Part shown: piece after piece, positions 1 to 8,748 of the stretch
Numbering within the stretch: the stretch's first letter is position 1
Layout of the letters: each line of letters opens with the position of its first letter
Source: JANXQE01 sp035651635
Lineage (GTDB): Bacteria > Verrucomicrobiota > Verrucomicrobiia > Limisphaerales > UBA8199
DNA length: 57,997 bases
Assembly (NCBI GenBank): GCA_035651635.1
Contig: DASRFK010000077.1
Location: forward strand, 1-57,997
Direction of reading: 5' to 3'
The notes under the pieces: generated by a model
What the model was told of the DNA's origin: nothing
Databases searched by the model: none
Seen by the model: the letters and a program-made list of their open reading frames with translations, nothing else
Program-made: the position numbers and the translations under genes

Positions 1-202
1 TCCCTTTGGGAAATGCGTTTTCATGGACACGACCTTTCTTCCGGGCACGATAGCGCTGGAAGTCTTCAATCACGAGGTGGAGTTGCGGCCGCGGGATCTG
101 GTGATCGATCGGCAGGAACATCCGTGGTTGTCAGAAAGCACGATCACGCTGCATCCGTTGACCAATGAGCCGGCGGCCCATGCGCCGGCTCATGCGGAGT
201 AA
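1..202 (+). CDS. C-terminal end of an unidentified protein (partial)
   Basis: An open frame runs in from the left edge and ends at TAA 200-202, giving about 66 residues. The tail is mixed hydrophobic and charged, then becomes Ala/Pro/His-rich just before the stop. I do not recognise a family. It lies 138 bases upstream of treS on the same strand, so it could belong to the same glucan/trehalose group, but nothing in the visible residues shows this. The start is outside the window. Confidence 0.55.
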   Translation, partial: PFGKCVFMDTTFLPGTIALEVFNHEVELRPRDLVIDRQEHPWLSESTITLHPLTNEPAAHAPAHAE

Positions 203-340
203 ACAACCTCCGCGACGGCGGGTTTTGCCCCATAAACCGCCTCGGGACACTCAGGGTATTAACACACTGCGCCATTAAAGATTTTGCCGCACGCCGGGTG
301 CACGTCAGCCGGCCGCAAAAGAGAGGATGGCAGTTTTGCA

Positions 341-3300
341 ATGGCTTCGCAGACAGATGCCGATCCGGTGGTGCTCGGGGGCCATCCTCCCGAAGAGGCC
401 GCCCGGAAACCCGTGTCCCAAACCGGAGCCACAGCGCCTCCCCTGCCCGCGCGGCATCACAGTGACCCGCTCTGGTACAAAGATGCCATCATTTATGAGG
501 TGCACGTCCGCGCGTTCCTCGACAGCAATGGCGATGGCATTGGGGATTTCCAAGGGCTGACTCAGAAGCTCGATTACCTGCAAGACCTGGGGGTGACCGC
601 CATTTGGTTGCTGCCGTTTTATCCATCGCCTTTGAAGGATGATGGTTACGACATCGCCGATTATTGTTCGATTAATCCGATCTATGGGACTTTGAAAGAT
701 TTCCGGGTCCTTCTGGCGCAGGCCCATGAGCGCGGGTTGAAGATCATCACCGAGTTGGTCGTCAACCACACCTCCGATCAGCACCCGTGGTTTCAGCGCT
801 CGCGCCGAGCGCCCCCGGGCAGCCCGTGGCGCAATTTCTATGTTTGGAGCGATACCGCGGAAAAATATCGCGAAGCTCGGATCATTTTCCGTGATTTTGA
901 GCCCTCGAACTGGACGTGGGATCCCCTGGCCCGGGCGTACTATTGGCATCGATTTTATTCCCATCAACCAGACCTCAATTTCGAGAATCCACAAGTCCAT
1001 AAGGAGATTCGGCGCGTGCTGGACTTCTGGCTGGACATGGGCGTCGACGGATTGCGATTGGATGCGATTCCCTATATTTATGAGCGCGAGGGAACTTCGT
1101 GCGAGAACTTGCCGGAGACTCATGAGTATCTCAAGACGCTGCGCCGGCATGTCGATGAACGGTACGGGGACCGGATGTTACTGGCGGAGGCTAATCAGTG
1201 GCCGGAAGATGCGGTCAGCTACTTTGGCAAAGGCAAGGGTGACGAGTGCCACATGGCTTTTCATTTCCCGCTGATGCCCAGAATTTTCATGTCGCTGCGC
1301 ATGGAAGACCGGGTGCCTGTGGTGGATATCCTGGAGCAAACACCGCCCATTCCAGAGACTAGTCAGTGGGCTTTATTTTTGCGAAACCATGACGAGTTAA
1401 CCCTCGAAATGGTGACCGACGAAGAGCGCGACTACATGTACCGGGTGTACGCCCACGACGCCAAGGCTCGCATCAACCTGGGGATCCGCCGGCGCCTGGC
1501 CCCATTACTCGGCAACGACCGCAAGCGCATCGAGCTGCTCTATTTACTGCTGTTCTCGCTTCCGGGCACCCCGGTCTTGTATTACGGCGACGAAATAGGA
1601 ATGGGGGACAACATATTTCTAGGTGATCGCAATGGGGTCCGCACGCCGATGCAATGGAGTTCGGATAAGAACGCTGGCTTCTCTCGCGCCAGTCCGCAGG
1701 CGCTGTACCTGCCGATTACTCTCGATCCCGAGTACCATTACGAGGCCATCAACGTTGAGGCCCAGCACTCCAATCCAAGCTCGCTCTTCTGGTGGATGAA
1801 GCGGACGCTGACCTTGCGCAAGCGCTACCAGGCGTTTGGCCGCGGCACACTCAAGTTCTTGCATCCGGAGAATCGAAAGATCCTCGCCTTTATCCGGCAG
1901 GCCGGAACCGAAGTCATTCTGGTAGTAGCCAACCTCTCGCGCTTCCACCAACCCGTCCACCTGGACCTGTCGGAATTCAAGGATTTCACGCCCGTCGAGG
2001 TTATGGGGCGTGCCGCTTTTCCGGTGATAACGGAAAAGCCCTACTTTCTGACGCTCGGTCCGCACGTGGCGTTGTGGTTTTCCCTGGAGCGTGCGGGCGG
2101 GATTGAGGAGTTGGGGCAAGGCAAGGCCCGGGAGGTGCTTTCCATCTTCGGCGAGTGGCAGGACATTCTCGAAGGGGATCTGCGTCCGCGCCTGGAGGCT
2201 TCGTTATGGGTCTACTTGCGATCCCGGCCCTGGTTCGAAGGACGGGATCGGTCGTTTAAATCGCTAACCGTGCAGGACGCAATCAAGGTCCTCAACGGTG
2301 GTCCAGAGAATCTGCTGTTGATTCTGCTGATCGAGTACACCGAAGGAGATCCCGAAAAGTACCTCGTGCCGATTGGTTTTGCGCTGGGTGAACACGCCGA
2401 GCGGATCGAACGGGAATCCCCCGAGGAGATTGTGGCCCGGGCGCGGCTCGAACAAAAGAACGCGACCGGAGTCCTGTACAACGCCGCACGCGAGCGTGAG
2501 TTTTGTCGCGCCTTGCTCGAAGCGATTGCCCGCCGGCGATCCTTCGAGGGAATGCAAGGCGAGCTCAAGGCTTTTCGCAGCCCCTCTTTTCGTGGGCGGA
2601 CCGGCCGCAAATCGGGGGGTCTCGACCTGGCTTTCAACGATCCCCTGCAACATAACCGCGGCATAGTTTATGGTGGTAAGTATTACCTGAAACTTTTTCG
2701 GCGCCTCGAAAACGGCATCAATCCGGAGCTGGAGCTGGGCCGGTTCCTGACCCAACGCGGCTTCGAGCATGTGCCAGCAGTAATCGGGGCCTTGGAATAT
2801 CACCGAAGCGGCGGCGAAGAGATCACCGTTGGTGTGGCGACCGAGTTCAAACCCAATAGTCAGGATGCGTGGGGATATACTCTGGACCTGTTGAGCCGTT
2901 ACTTCGATCGAGCACGGACCGCTTCGAGCGAGGTCCGCCCACAAGAAGGGGAGATATTGCCGGTCACACAGTTAAGCCAGCGCGAAGTTCCAGGGCCGAT
3001 TCTGCGCCTGATCGGGACTTATTCCGAGTTGGCGCGTTTGCTAGGCCAGCGTACGGCCGAATTGCACCTGGCCCTGGCTTCTGAGACTGAGGACCCGGCT
3101 TTTGCTCCGGAACCCTTTACCCCGTTTTATCAGCGGGCCTTGTTCCAGTCCATGCGCAACCTGGCGATTCGCAACCTGGATCAATTGCGGCGCGCCATCG
3201 AACGCGTCCCGGAGTCGGTACGGCCCGACGCCCACCAATTACTGGGACAGCAAAGCACGATCATCAAGCTGTTGCGTGTGGTTTACGAAACGCCGCTGCA

Positions 3301-3784
3301 AGCCAAACGCATCCGCTGCCATGGCGATCTGCATTTGGGCGAGGTGCTGTTTACCGGCAAAGATTTCCTTTTTATTGATTTTGAGGGCGAACGCGGACGC
3401 CCAATCGGCGAGCGCCGGATCAAACGCTCTCCGTTGCGGGACGTGGCGGGTATGATCCGCTCATTCGATTATATCAGCGCGATGGCTCTGTTTAAACAAC
3501 TCGAACTGGGGACGCTTCAGGAGCAGAATCTGCCTGAGCTCCAGCCCTGGGCGGGGCTCTGGTACCGTTGGGTCAGCGCCATTTATTTGAGCGCCTACCT
3601 GCAGTCCATCGGCCAATCGGACCTGCTCCCCAGGGCCCCTGAACAGGTGGGCATCTTGCTCGAAGCCCATCTGTTGGAAAAAACCCTTCAGGAAGCGGCC
3701 TACGAACTGCGCTACCGACCCGACCTGCTGCGAATTCCGGTGCGAGCCCTGCTGAATATGTTACGGTTCAAGGAATCGAATTAG
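341..3784 (+). CDS. treS: Trehalose synthase fused to maltokinase (TreS-Mak)
   Basis: Two-part enzyme of about 1147 aa linking trehalose, maltose and maltose 1-phosphate, the donor for GlgE-type alpha-glucan synthesis. Residues ~42-600 are a GH13 trehalose synthase: nucleophile D241 in DGLRLD, acid/base E283 in LLAEAN, and D351 in FLRNHDE. The C-terminal ~450 residues are maltokinase-like, with the catalytic loop HGDLH at 994-998 and a following IDFEGE metal-binding motif. TreS-Mak fusions are known in several phyla. The start is set at ATG 341, which has GAGAGGA at 321-327; an in-frame TTG at 284 would add 19 poorly conserved-looking residues. No glgE or glgB is visible in the window. Cytosolic. 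Confidence 0.93.
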   Translation: MASQTDADPVVLGGHPPEEAARKPVSQTGATAPPLPARHHSDPLWYKDAIIYEVHVRAFLDSNGDGIGDFQGLTQKLDYLQDLGVTAIWLLPFYPSPLKDDGYDIADYCSINPIYGTLKDFRVLLAQAHERGLKIITELVVNHTSDQHPWFQRSRRAPPGSPWRNFYVWSDTAEKYREARIIFRDFEPSNWTWDPLARAYYWHRFYSHQPDLNFENPQVHKEIRRVLDFWLDMGVDGLRLDAIPYIYEREGTSCENLPETHEYLKTLRRHVDERYGDRMLLAEANQWPEDAVSYFGKGKGDECHMAFHFPLMPRIFMSLRMEDRVPVVDILEQTPPIPETSQWALFLRNHDELTLEMVTDEERDYMYRVYAHDAKARINLGIRRRLAPLLGNDRKRIELLYLLLFSLPGTPVLYYGDEIGMGDNIFLGDRNGVRTPMQWSSDKNAGFSRASPQALYLPITLDPEYHYEAINVEAQHSNPSSLFWWMKRTLTLRKRYQAFGRGTLKFLHPENRKILAFIRQAGTEVILVVANLSRFHQPVHLDLSEFKDFTPVEVMGRAAFPVITEKPYFLTLGPHVALWFSLERAGGIEELGQGKAREVLSIFGEWQDILEGDLRPRLEASLWVYLRSRPWFEGRDRSFKSLTVQDAIKVLNGGPENLLLILLIEYTEGDPEKYLVPIGFALGEHAERIERESPEEIVARARLEQKNATGVLYNAAREREFCRALLEAIARRRSFEGMQGELKAFRSPSFRGRTGRKSGGLDLAFNDPLQHNRGIVYGGKYYLKLFRRLENGINPELELGRFLTQRGFEHVPAVIGALEYHRSGGEEITVGVATEFKPNSQDAWGYTLDLLSRYFDRARTASSEVRPQEGEILPVTQLSQREVPGPILRLIGTYSELARLLGQRTAELHLALASETEDPAFAPEPFTPFYQRALFQSMRNLAIRNLDQLRRAIERVPESVRPDAHQLLGQQSTIIKLLRVVYETPLQAKRIRCHGDLHLGEVLFTGKDFLFIDFEGERGRPIGERRIKRSPLRDVAGMIRSFDYISAMALFKQLELGTLQEQNLPELQPWAGLWYRWVSAIYLSAYLQSIGQSDLLPRAPEQVGILLEAHLLEKTLQEAAYELRYRPDLLRIPVRALLNMLRFKESN

Positions 3785-3814
3785 ACCAGTCCGAATGGCC
3801 CGGGAACAGACCCT

Positions 3815-4117
3815 ATGAAGATGGAGACAAATGGCGAGACTCTTCAAATTTACTCGGTGCAGCAACTGGGAGAGGCCAATGCTACCGCTTTCCGCGAGTG
3901 GGTGCGGGGCTCGTTGTCCAATGCCCATCGCAATATCGAGGTGGACTTGTCCCAGACAACTTTTGTCGACAGTTGCGGACTCGGGGCCTTGATTGGCTTG
4001 CACAAGTTGACACTGACCCGCAAGGGCAAGCTGGTGCTGGTCAATCCCCAACCGTCGATTCAACAACTCCTCGAACTCACGCGTCTAGACGGGGTTTTTG
4101 AAATTGTCAGGCGTTGA
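3815..4117 (+). CDS. STAS-domain anti-sigma factor antagonist (SpoIIAA/RsbV-like)
   Basis: A 100-aa single STAS domain. The phospho-acceptor loop reads VDSCG, with D52 and S53 matching the D-S-x-G signature of SpoIIAA/RsbV-type antagonists, so phosphorylation by the neighbouring kinase is plausible. In partner switching the unphosphorylated antagonist binds the kinase and frees its target. The gene starts 30 bases after treS-mak and is followed after 4 bases by the RsbW-like kinase, the classic pairing. No sigma factor gene is adjacent, so the regulated target may not be a sigma factor. Possible partners include the tandem STAS domains on the GT26 protein at 8745-10244. Confidence 0.87.
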   Translation: MKMETNGETLQIYSVQQLGEANATAFREWVRGSLSNAHRNIEVDLSQTTFVDSCGLGALIGLHKLTLTRKGKLVLVNPQPSIQQLLELTRLDGVFEIVRR

Positions 4118-4121
4118 GCCT

Positions 4122-4553
4122 ATGAGCGTCACGGGCCATACCTCCGCCGCCGCGGTGCTTCGCATCGAGTTGGGCGATGATTTCACTCAAATCCGCCCGG
4201 CGGCCGATCGGTTGCAGAAATTTCTGCAGCAGAACGGGTGCACGGAACAAGCGCGAATGGATTGCGAATTGATCCTGGTGGAAGGTTGCAACAATGCCAT
4301 CAAACACAGCCGGGCCAAGACCCTCCAGGCCGCGGTAGTCGTCGAGGTGAGTGTGGAACAGGACGCCATTGAGTTGCGAATTACCGATCACGGCCCGGGC
4401 TTCGCCTGGCCGGAAACCTCAAACCTGCCGGAACCGGAAAAGGAGAGCGGCCGGGGATTGTATTTGATTCGCGCCTTAACGGATTACAGCGCTTATTTCC
4501 GCCGTGCCGACGGGAACATGCTTGTCTTGCGCAAAAAACGCTCAGCGACCTGA
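4122..4553 (+). CDS. RsbW/SpoIIAB-like serine-protein kinase (anti-sigma type ATPase)
   Basis: A 143-aa GHKL ATPase of the HATPase_c_2 type. Visible boxes are the N box EGCNNAIKHS, the G1 box DHGPGF and the G2 box SGRGLYLI. In this family the protein phosphorylates the STAS antagonist encoded just upstream and sequesters a sigma factor or another partner. ATG 4122 is chosen as the start; an in-frame TTG at 4098 would overlap the STAS gene by 20 bases. The next gene begins 120 bases downstream. Cytosolic. No PP2C phosphatase (RsbU/SpoIIE-like) is present in the window to reset the switch. Confidence 0.87.
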   Translation: MSVTGHTSAAAVLRIELGDDFTQIRPAADRLQKFLQQNGCTEQARMDCELILVEGCNNAIKHSRAKTLQAAVVVEVSVEQDAIELRITDHGPGFAWPETSNLPEPEKESGRGLYLIRALTDYSAYFRRADGNMLVLRKKRSAT

Positions 4554-4673
4554 CGGGCAACACCACACGCACAAAACGGAGTTGCGCGAGGTCATTCCGT
4601 TGGGCATTTCACCTTATACCTGGCGCGAAGGGACCTGCCGTAAAATGCACCATGTCGGCAACCAAGTAAGCTA

Positions 4674-5867
4674 ATGAAACCACTGCTTCCGTTGTTCGTA
4701 TTTATTGACGCTTGTGGTTGGGAAATCCTGAAGAACGATCCGTTCGTTCGTGACGTGGCTCCAAACCGCAAGCGCCTCACGTCGGTTTTCGGGTATAGCT
4801 CGGCCTGTGTACCTTCGATTCTCTCCGGGCGCTGGCCGGCCGAGCACTATAACTGGAGCTATTTCATTTATGATCCGAAGGGTTCGCCCTTCAGCTTTTT
4901 GCGCCCGTTGCGCTGGCTGCCTCGGCAAATCACCAGCCGGCGCATCTTTCGCCGACGTCTTTCAAAGCTTCTCAAGAAGCGCCTCGATTTCCGCGGTTAT
5001 TTCGACCTGTATAACATGCCTTTCGAGCACATTTCGCTGTTCGATTTCACCGAAAAAAGAAGCCCGCTGCAACCGGGCGGCATGAATCGAGGCCCGAACA
5101 TCTTCGATCATCTGGAACAGGGCGCCATTCCCTATCACGTGAGCGATCCGCTAAAGTCGGAGGAAGCGAACCTGGCGGCGTTGCTGCATGACATCCGGGC
5201 GGAGCGAATTGACTTTGCTTTTCTGTATTGGCCGGGATTGGATGGCTTGCTCCACCAGGTTGGCAATCAATCTCCGGAGATTGGCCCCAAACTCGAAACC
5301 TACGAGAAATGGATTCGCTCGCTCCGTGCGGTGGCCCAAGATCACTTTGAAGAAATCCGGCTCTACGTGTTTAGCGATCACGGGATGGCAAACTGTGACG
5401 AGTTACTGGATTTGAAGAAGCGGGTCGAAACGCTGCGCCTGCGCGTGCCGCAGGATTTTGCCGTGGTGTATGACTCGACCATGGCTCGGTTCTGGTTCCG
5501 CCACGAGCGGGCGCGCCAGGCGGTCACGGACTTGCTCGCATCCATTCCTCAGGGCCGCATCATTCCGGACGAGGAACTCAAGGAGTTGGGCACGTTCTTC
5601 CCCGACCGGCGATTTGGCGAACTGATTTTCCTGGTCCGCGAGGGCGTGTTGATTGTGCCCAGTCACATGGGCGAGCGGCCGATTCGCGCGATGCACGGCT
5701 ACCACCCTGAGGATAAGCACAGCTATGCGGCGCTCTGCACCAATCAGCCGGATATTCCCGAGGATATTGCCGCCATTCCGGATGTGTTCCGGCTCATGCT
5801 GCGAGACGCGCAGCTGGCCCACGAACGCAACCAGCTTCGAACCGAGCCCGCGCTTTCCGCCGCATGA
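4674..5867 (+). CDS. Alkaline phosphatase-fold phosphodiesterase/pyrophosphatase family protein
   Basis: A 397-aa protein of the alkaline phosphatase/nucleotide pyrophosphatase superfamily. Seen: an N-terminal metal-site Asp in FIDACG, a putative Ser/Thr nucleophile in the FGYSSACVPS segment, a metal site SDHGM near residue 240, and a C-terminal HGYHPEDKHS with the expected His. There is no signal peptide, so it probably acts in the cytoplasm. Members placed in polysaccharide loci are often annotated as predicted AP-superfamily hydrolases of unknown substrate. Its stop overlaps the start of the next GT2 gene by 4 bases (ATGA), which points to translational coupling inside the glycan locus. 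The substrate cannot be predicted. Confidence 0.82.
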   Translation: MKPLLPLFVFIDACGWEILKNDPFVRDVAPNRKRLTSVFGYSSACVPSILSGRWPAEHYNWSYFIYDPKGSPFSFLRPLRWLPRQITSRRIFRRRLSKLLKKRLDFRGYFDLYNMPFEHISLFDFTEKRSPLQPGGMNRGPNIFDHLEQGAIPYHVSDPLKSEEANLAALLHDIRAERIDFAFLYWPGLDGLLHQVGNQSPEIGPKLETYEKWIRSLRAVAQDHFEEIRLYVFSDHGMANCDELLDLKKRVETLRLRVPQDFAVVYDSTMARFWFRHERARQAVTDLLASIPQGRIIPDEELKELGTFFPDRRFGELIFLVREGVLIVPSHMGERPIRAMHGYHPEDKHSYAALCTNQPDIPEDIAAIPDVFRLMLRDAQLAHERNQLRTEPALSAA

Positions 5868-6784
5868 ACTCGCCGTTGGTCAGCATCGTCATGCGCTCCT
5901 TCAACGAAGGATGGGCTTTGCGCCAGACCTTGCCGGCGCTTCGAGCCCAGGCCTACACCAACTGGGAATTAATCGTGATTGACTCCGGTTCGACAGACGG
6001 TTCCTGCGAGCTCATCCGGGACGCTCATCCGACGCACTTTATCCAAATTAAACCGAAGGAGTACAACCCCAGCCGCGTTCTTAACCAGGGCATGCGGCTG
6101 GCTCAGGGTGACTATGTCTTGTTCCTCAATGCCGATGCTACGCCCCAGGGAAATGGCTGGTTGCTTCCGCTGGCCGAGGCCTTGCAGGATCCGCTGACTG
6201 CCGCTGTGTTCGGGCGGCAGATTCCCCGCCCGGATTGCGCGGCGGTCTTCGCTCATGATTACGAACGCTGTTTCGGTGAGAAACGCGAGTCGGCTCAATG
6301 GGATCATTTTTTCAGCATGGTCAGCAGTGGCCTGCGCAAAGATATCTGGGCCAGGCGTGGCTTTCGCGAGGAAATGCAATACTCAGAGGACGACGAGTAC
6401 ACGCGCTGGTGCCGGGCACAAGGCTATCGCGTCCTTTACGTTCCGGAATCGGTCGTGATGCATTCTCATAACTACTCCCCTGATCAGGCGTATAAACGGA
6501 GTTTCGGAGAGGCCAGGGCGCTGGCTGCAGTTTGGAATCGCCAGCCGGAAGCCATTAACTGGCCCCGCACGGTCCTCTTGGGCTGGTTCAATGATCTGCG
6601 ACGGGACCTCGTCTTTTGCGGGCGCAATAAGCGATTAGCCGAACTGCCCCATGCCGCGCGCATCCGCTGGCAACAACGCCGAGCCAGGCTGGCCGGATTC
6701 AAGGATGGTTGGCGCTTCTATCGACACAGCGCAAATCCGGACCACCGCAAAGCAGTTGGCACCCATGCCGTCACCAATAACTAA
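5864..6784 (+). CDS. Family 2 glycosyltransferase (rhamnosyltransferase-like)
   Basis: A 306-aa GT-A fold enzyme. The N-terminus has SIVMRSFNEG; further motifs are VIDSGSTDGS for nucleotide-sugar binding, the metal-binding FLNADAT (N-x-D) and a later acceptor/base region YSEDDEYTRW. This order matches GT2 enzymes that add rhamnose or related sugars to O-antigen or exopolysaccharide. There are no membrane segments. It is translationally coupled (ATGA) to the phosphatase-fold gene upstream, and its 3' end overlaps the likely start of the next gene. Sugar specificity is not decidable from sequence alone. Confidence 0.9.
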   Translation: MNSPLVSIVMRSFNEGWALRQTLPALRAQAYTNWELIVIDSGSTDGSCELIRDAHPTHFIQIKPKEYNPSRVLNQGMRLAQGDYVLFLNADATPQGNGWLLPLAEALQDPLTAAVFGRQIPRPDCAAVFAHDYERCFGEKRESAQWDHFFSMVSSGLRKDIWARRGFREEMQYSEDDEYTRWCRAQGYRVLYVPESVVMHSHNYSPDQAYKRSFGEARALAAVWNRQPEAINWPRTVLLGWFNDLRRDLVFCGRNKRLAELPHAARIRWQQRRARLAGFKDGWRFYRHSANPDHRKAVGTHAVTNN

Positions 6785-7940
6785 TTCCGCAAACGCAAGC
6801 AGGTTCACTCTCGATGGCAGCCCAGGGTTGGAATCCCGATTGGCAGCTTTGTGCGAACAAATCCGTGAAGCTGTCCTGCGCCTGATCGGGGATGGAAAAG
6901 TGGAAGCCTTGGTATTGGGGGGCGGATATGGGCGCGGACACGGGGGGGTCCTCAAAACCCCGGTCGGGGACGCGCCCTACAACGATCTGGAGTTCTATGT
7001 CTTTCTGAAAGGCAATCCAGTTCTTAATGAGACGCGTTACCGAAAACGCCTCGGTGAGCTCGGCGATTCGCTTTCTCCGGCCGCCGGGTTGCACGTCGAG
7101 TTCAAGGTGGATTCGCTGTTAAGATTTCGGAAGAGTCCCGTTTCCATCTTCAGCTATGATTTAGTGTCCGGACACCGGGTCATTCAGGGCAGCGACAAAA
7201 TCTTTGCGGGTTGTGAGCATCATCGGGATGCCGCCAGGATTGTTCCCACCGAAGCGACTCGCTTGCTCCTCAACCGTTGTTCCGGATTACTTTTGGTTAA
7301 GGAACTCCTTCTCAAAAGCAGGTTGACCGACGAAGAATGTGACTTCATCGGCCGTAATCTCGCCAAGGCAAAGCTCGCGCTGGGCGATGCGCTGCTGGCG
7401 GTCGAAGGACGGTACCATTGGGACTGCCGCCACCGGGGGCGCCGCCTTGCCGAGTTGAGTCAGGACCGGGACTGGCCGTTTGGCCGCCAGATTTTAGCGC
7501 ATCATGGCGCGGGCGTGCAGTTCAAACTTCATCCACGCCAACTGCTCAAGCCGAGGGTTGAGTTTGCCGCCGAGCATTTCGAACTGACGAAGCTGGCATT
7601 GCAAGTGTGGCTCTGGGTGGAGAATCGCCGGCTCAGAACGAACTTTGCGACGCTTGAAGAGTATGCCCTTAGTTCAATCAAAAAATGTTCCGGCCAGAGT
7701 CTTTGGCGAAACCTGTTGTTGAACCTCCGCACCTTCGGTGCCGGTGCCACGTTCGATCGGAATACGCGGCGCTATCCCCGAGAACGGCTTTTCAATGCGC
7801 TGCCCTTGCTGCTGGCGCAAAGCCCGGCCCAGGCGGTCTTGGAGATTCGCCGCCATCTGCAACGGCAGTTGAACACTCGCGCTGAGGACTGGCTTGGGCT
7901 TGTCGCCGCGTACAAACGAGTCTGGAGGTGTTATGGTTGA
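6765..7940 (+). CDS. Nucleotidyltransferase-like protein of unknown function in a glycan locus
   Basis: About 391 aa, with a glycine-rich GGGYGRGHGG near residue 55 followed by NDLEFYVF. The pair resembles the G-[GS]...[DE]-h-[DE] active site of the minimal nucleotidyltransferase (pol-beta-like) fold, here read as D-x-E. The rest is helical, basic and unfamiliar to me. The start is uncertain: ATG 6765 overlaps the GT2 gene by 20 bases, and an upstream in-frame ATG at 6651 would lie deep inside GT2 and is unlikely. The gene ends 8 bases into the phosphopantetheinyl transferase gene. Function is unknown; nucleotidylation of a sugar or protein is only a guess. Confidence 0.65.
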   Translation: MPSPITNSANASRFTLDGSPGLESRLAALCEQIREAVLRLIGDGKVEALVLGGGYGRGHGGVLKTPVGDAPYNDLEFYVFLKGNPVLNETRYRKRLGELGDSLSPAAGLHVEFKVDSLLRFRKSPVSIFSYDLVSGHRVIQGSDKIFAGCEHHRDAARIVPTEATRLLLNRCSGLLLVKELLLKSRLTDEECDFIGRNLAKAKLALGDALLAVEGRYHWDCRHRGRRLAELSQDRDWPFGRQILAHHGAGVQFKLHPRQLLKPRVEFAAEHFELTKLALQVWLWVENRRLRTNFATLEEYALSSIKKCSGQSLWRNLLLNLRTFGAGATFDRNTRRYPRERLFNALPLLLAQSPAQAVLEIRRHLQRQLNTRAEDWLGLVAAYKRVWRCYG

Positions 7941-8748
7941 TGAGCTATCCGATACCATACCGCGCTCGGGGCGACAATCCAACGCCGGCTCGACGCCGAC
8001 GCGGTCACGCATGGACAACTCGTCAAACGCACTCAAGGCGATGCCGCTGAACGTGGTGCACCTCTGGGCGGCTCCGCTCGAAATCGCGGCTGCTGAGCGG
8101 GAAGCCCTGGCGCAGACCCTCTCAGTCGAGGAACTCGACCGAGCGTCGCGATTTCATTTTGAGGTGCATCGCAACCGATATATCGCCGCGCATGGATGGC
8201 TGCGCCTGGTTTTGGGTTATTACCTGTCACTGGCCCCCGCTCAATTGCTGTTCGAACACAGCCCACGGGGCAAACCGGCGCTATCAGGCCCCAACGAGCT
8301 TCAATTCAACATGGCGCATTCGGAGGATCTTGCTTTGATTGGCGTAGGCCGAACGCTTCAGTTGGGGGTGGATCTTGAATTTGTCCGCTCACTTTCCGAC
8401 ATGGAAGAGTTAGTGGCCCGCTTTTTCTCCAAACGCGAATCGGCCGCGTTTCGACTCCTCCCAGAGGGGCAGAAGGCTCGCGCTTTCTTCAACCTCTGGA
8501 CCCGGAAAGAAGCCTGGTTAAAGGCGACTGGCGAGGGGATTACTCACCTCCTGGACCAGGTGGAGGTCTCGTTTTTACCAGGAGAAAGGGCGTGTTTGTT
8601 GCAATTGCCTGCAGCTTATGCCGCGGGTGCTGCCTGGTGCCTTTACGATATTGCGGTACGGCCAGGGTTTGCGGCCGCGCTGGCGGTGCCCGGCCCGATC
8701 GTCCCTCAGCTGCGCTGGACGAGCGAACTCATTGGAGTCGGTTTATGA
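7933..8748 (+). CDS. 4'-phosphopantetheinyl transferase (Sfp/AcpT-type)
   Basis: A 271-aa protein of the Sfp superfamily, which transfers 4'-phosphopantetheine from CoA to a serine on carrier proteins. The two metal/CoA motifs are visible: LGVDLEFVR, and FNLWTRKEAWLKATGEG with the W-x-x-K-E-A-x-x-K core. The start is ATG 7933, preceded by GGAGG at 7924-7928; internal ATGs at 8011 and 8041 would trim a low-complexity N-terminus. It overlaps the upstream gene by 8 bases and couples by ATGA to the GT26-STAS gene. The carrier protein it modifies is not in the window, so its role in this locus is open. Confidence 0.9.
   Translation: MVDELSDTIPRSGRQSNAGSTPTRSRMDNSSNALKAMPLNVVHLWAAPLEIAAAEREALAQTLSVEELDRASRFHFEVHRNRYIAAHGWLRLVLGYYLSLAPAQLLFEHSPRGKPALSGPNELQFNMAHSEDLALIGVGRTLQLGVDLEFVRSLSDMEELVARFFSKRESAAFRLLPEGQKARAFFNLWTRKEAWLKATGEGITHLLDQVEVSFLPGERACLLQLPAAYAAGAAWCLYDIAVRPGFAAALAVPGPIVPQLRWTSELIGVGL

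Noticed and set aside
284..340. TTG start for treS-mak at 284
   Set aside because: ATG 341 has GAGAGGA upstream and the extra residues look unconserved.
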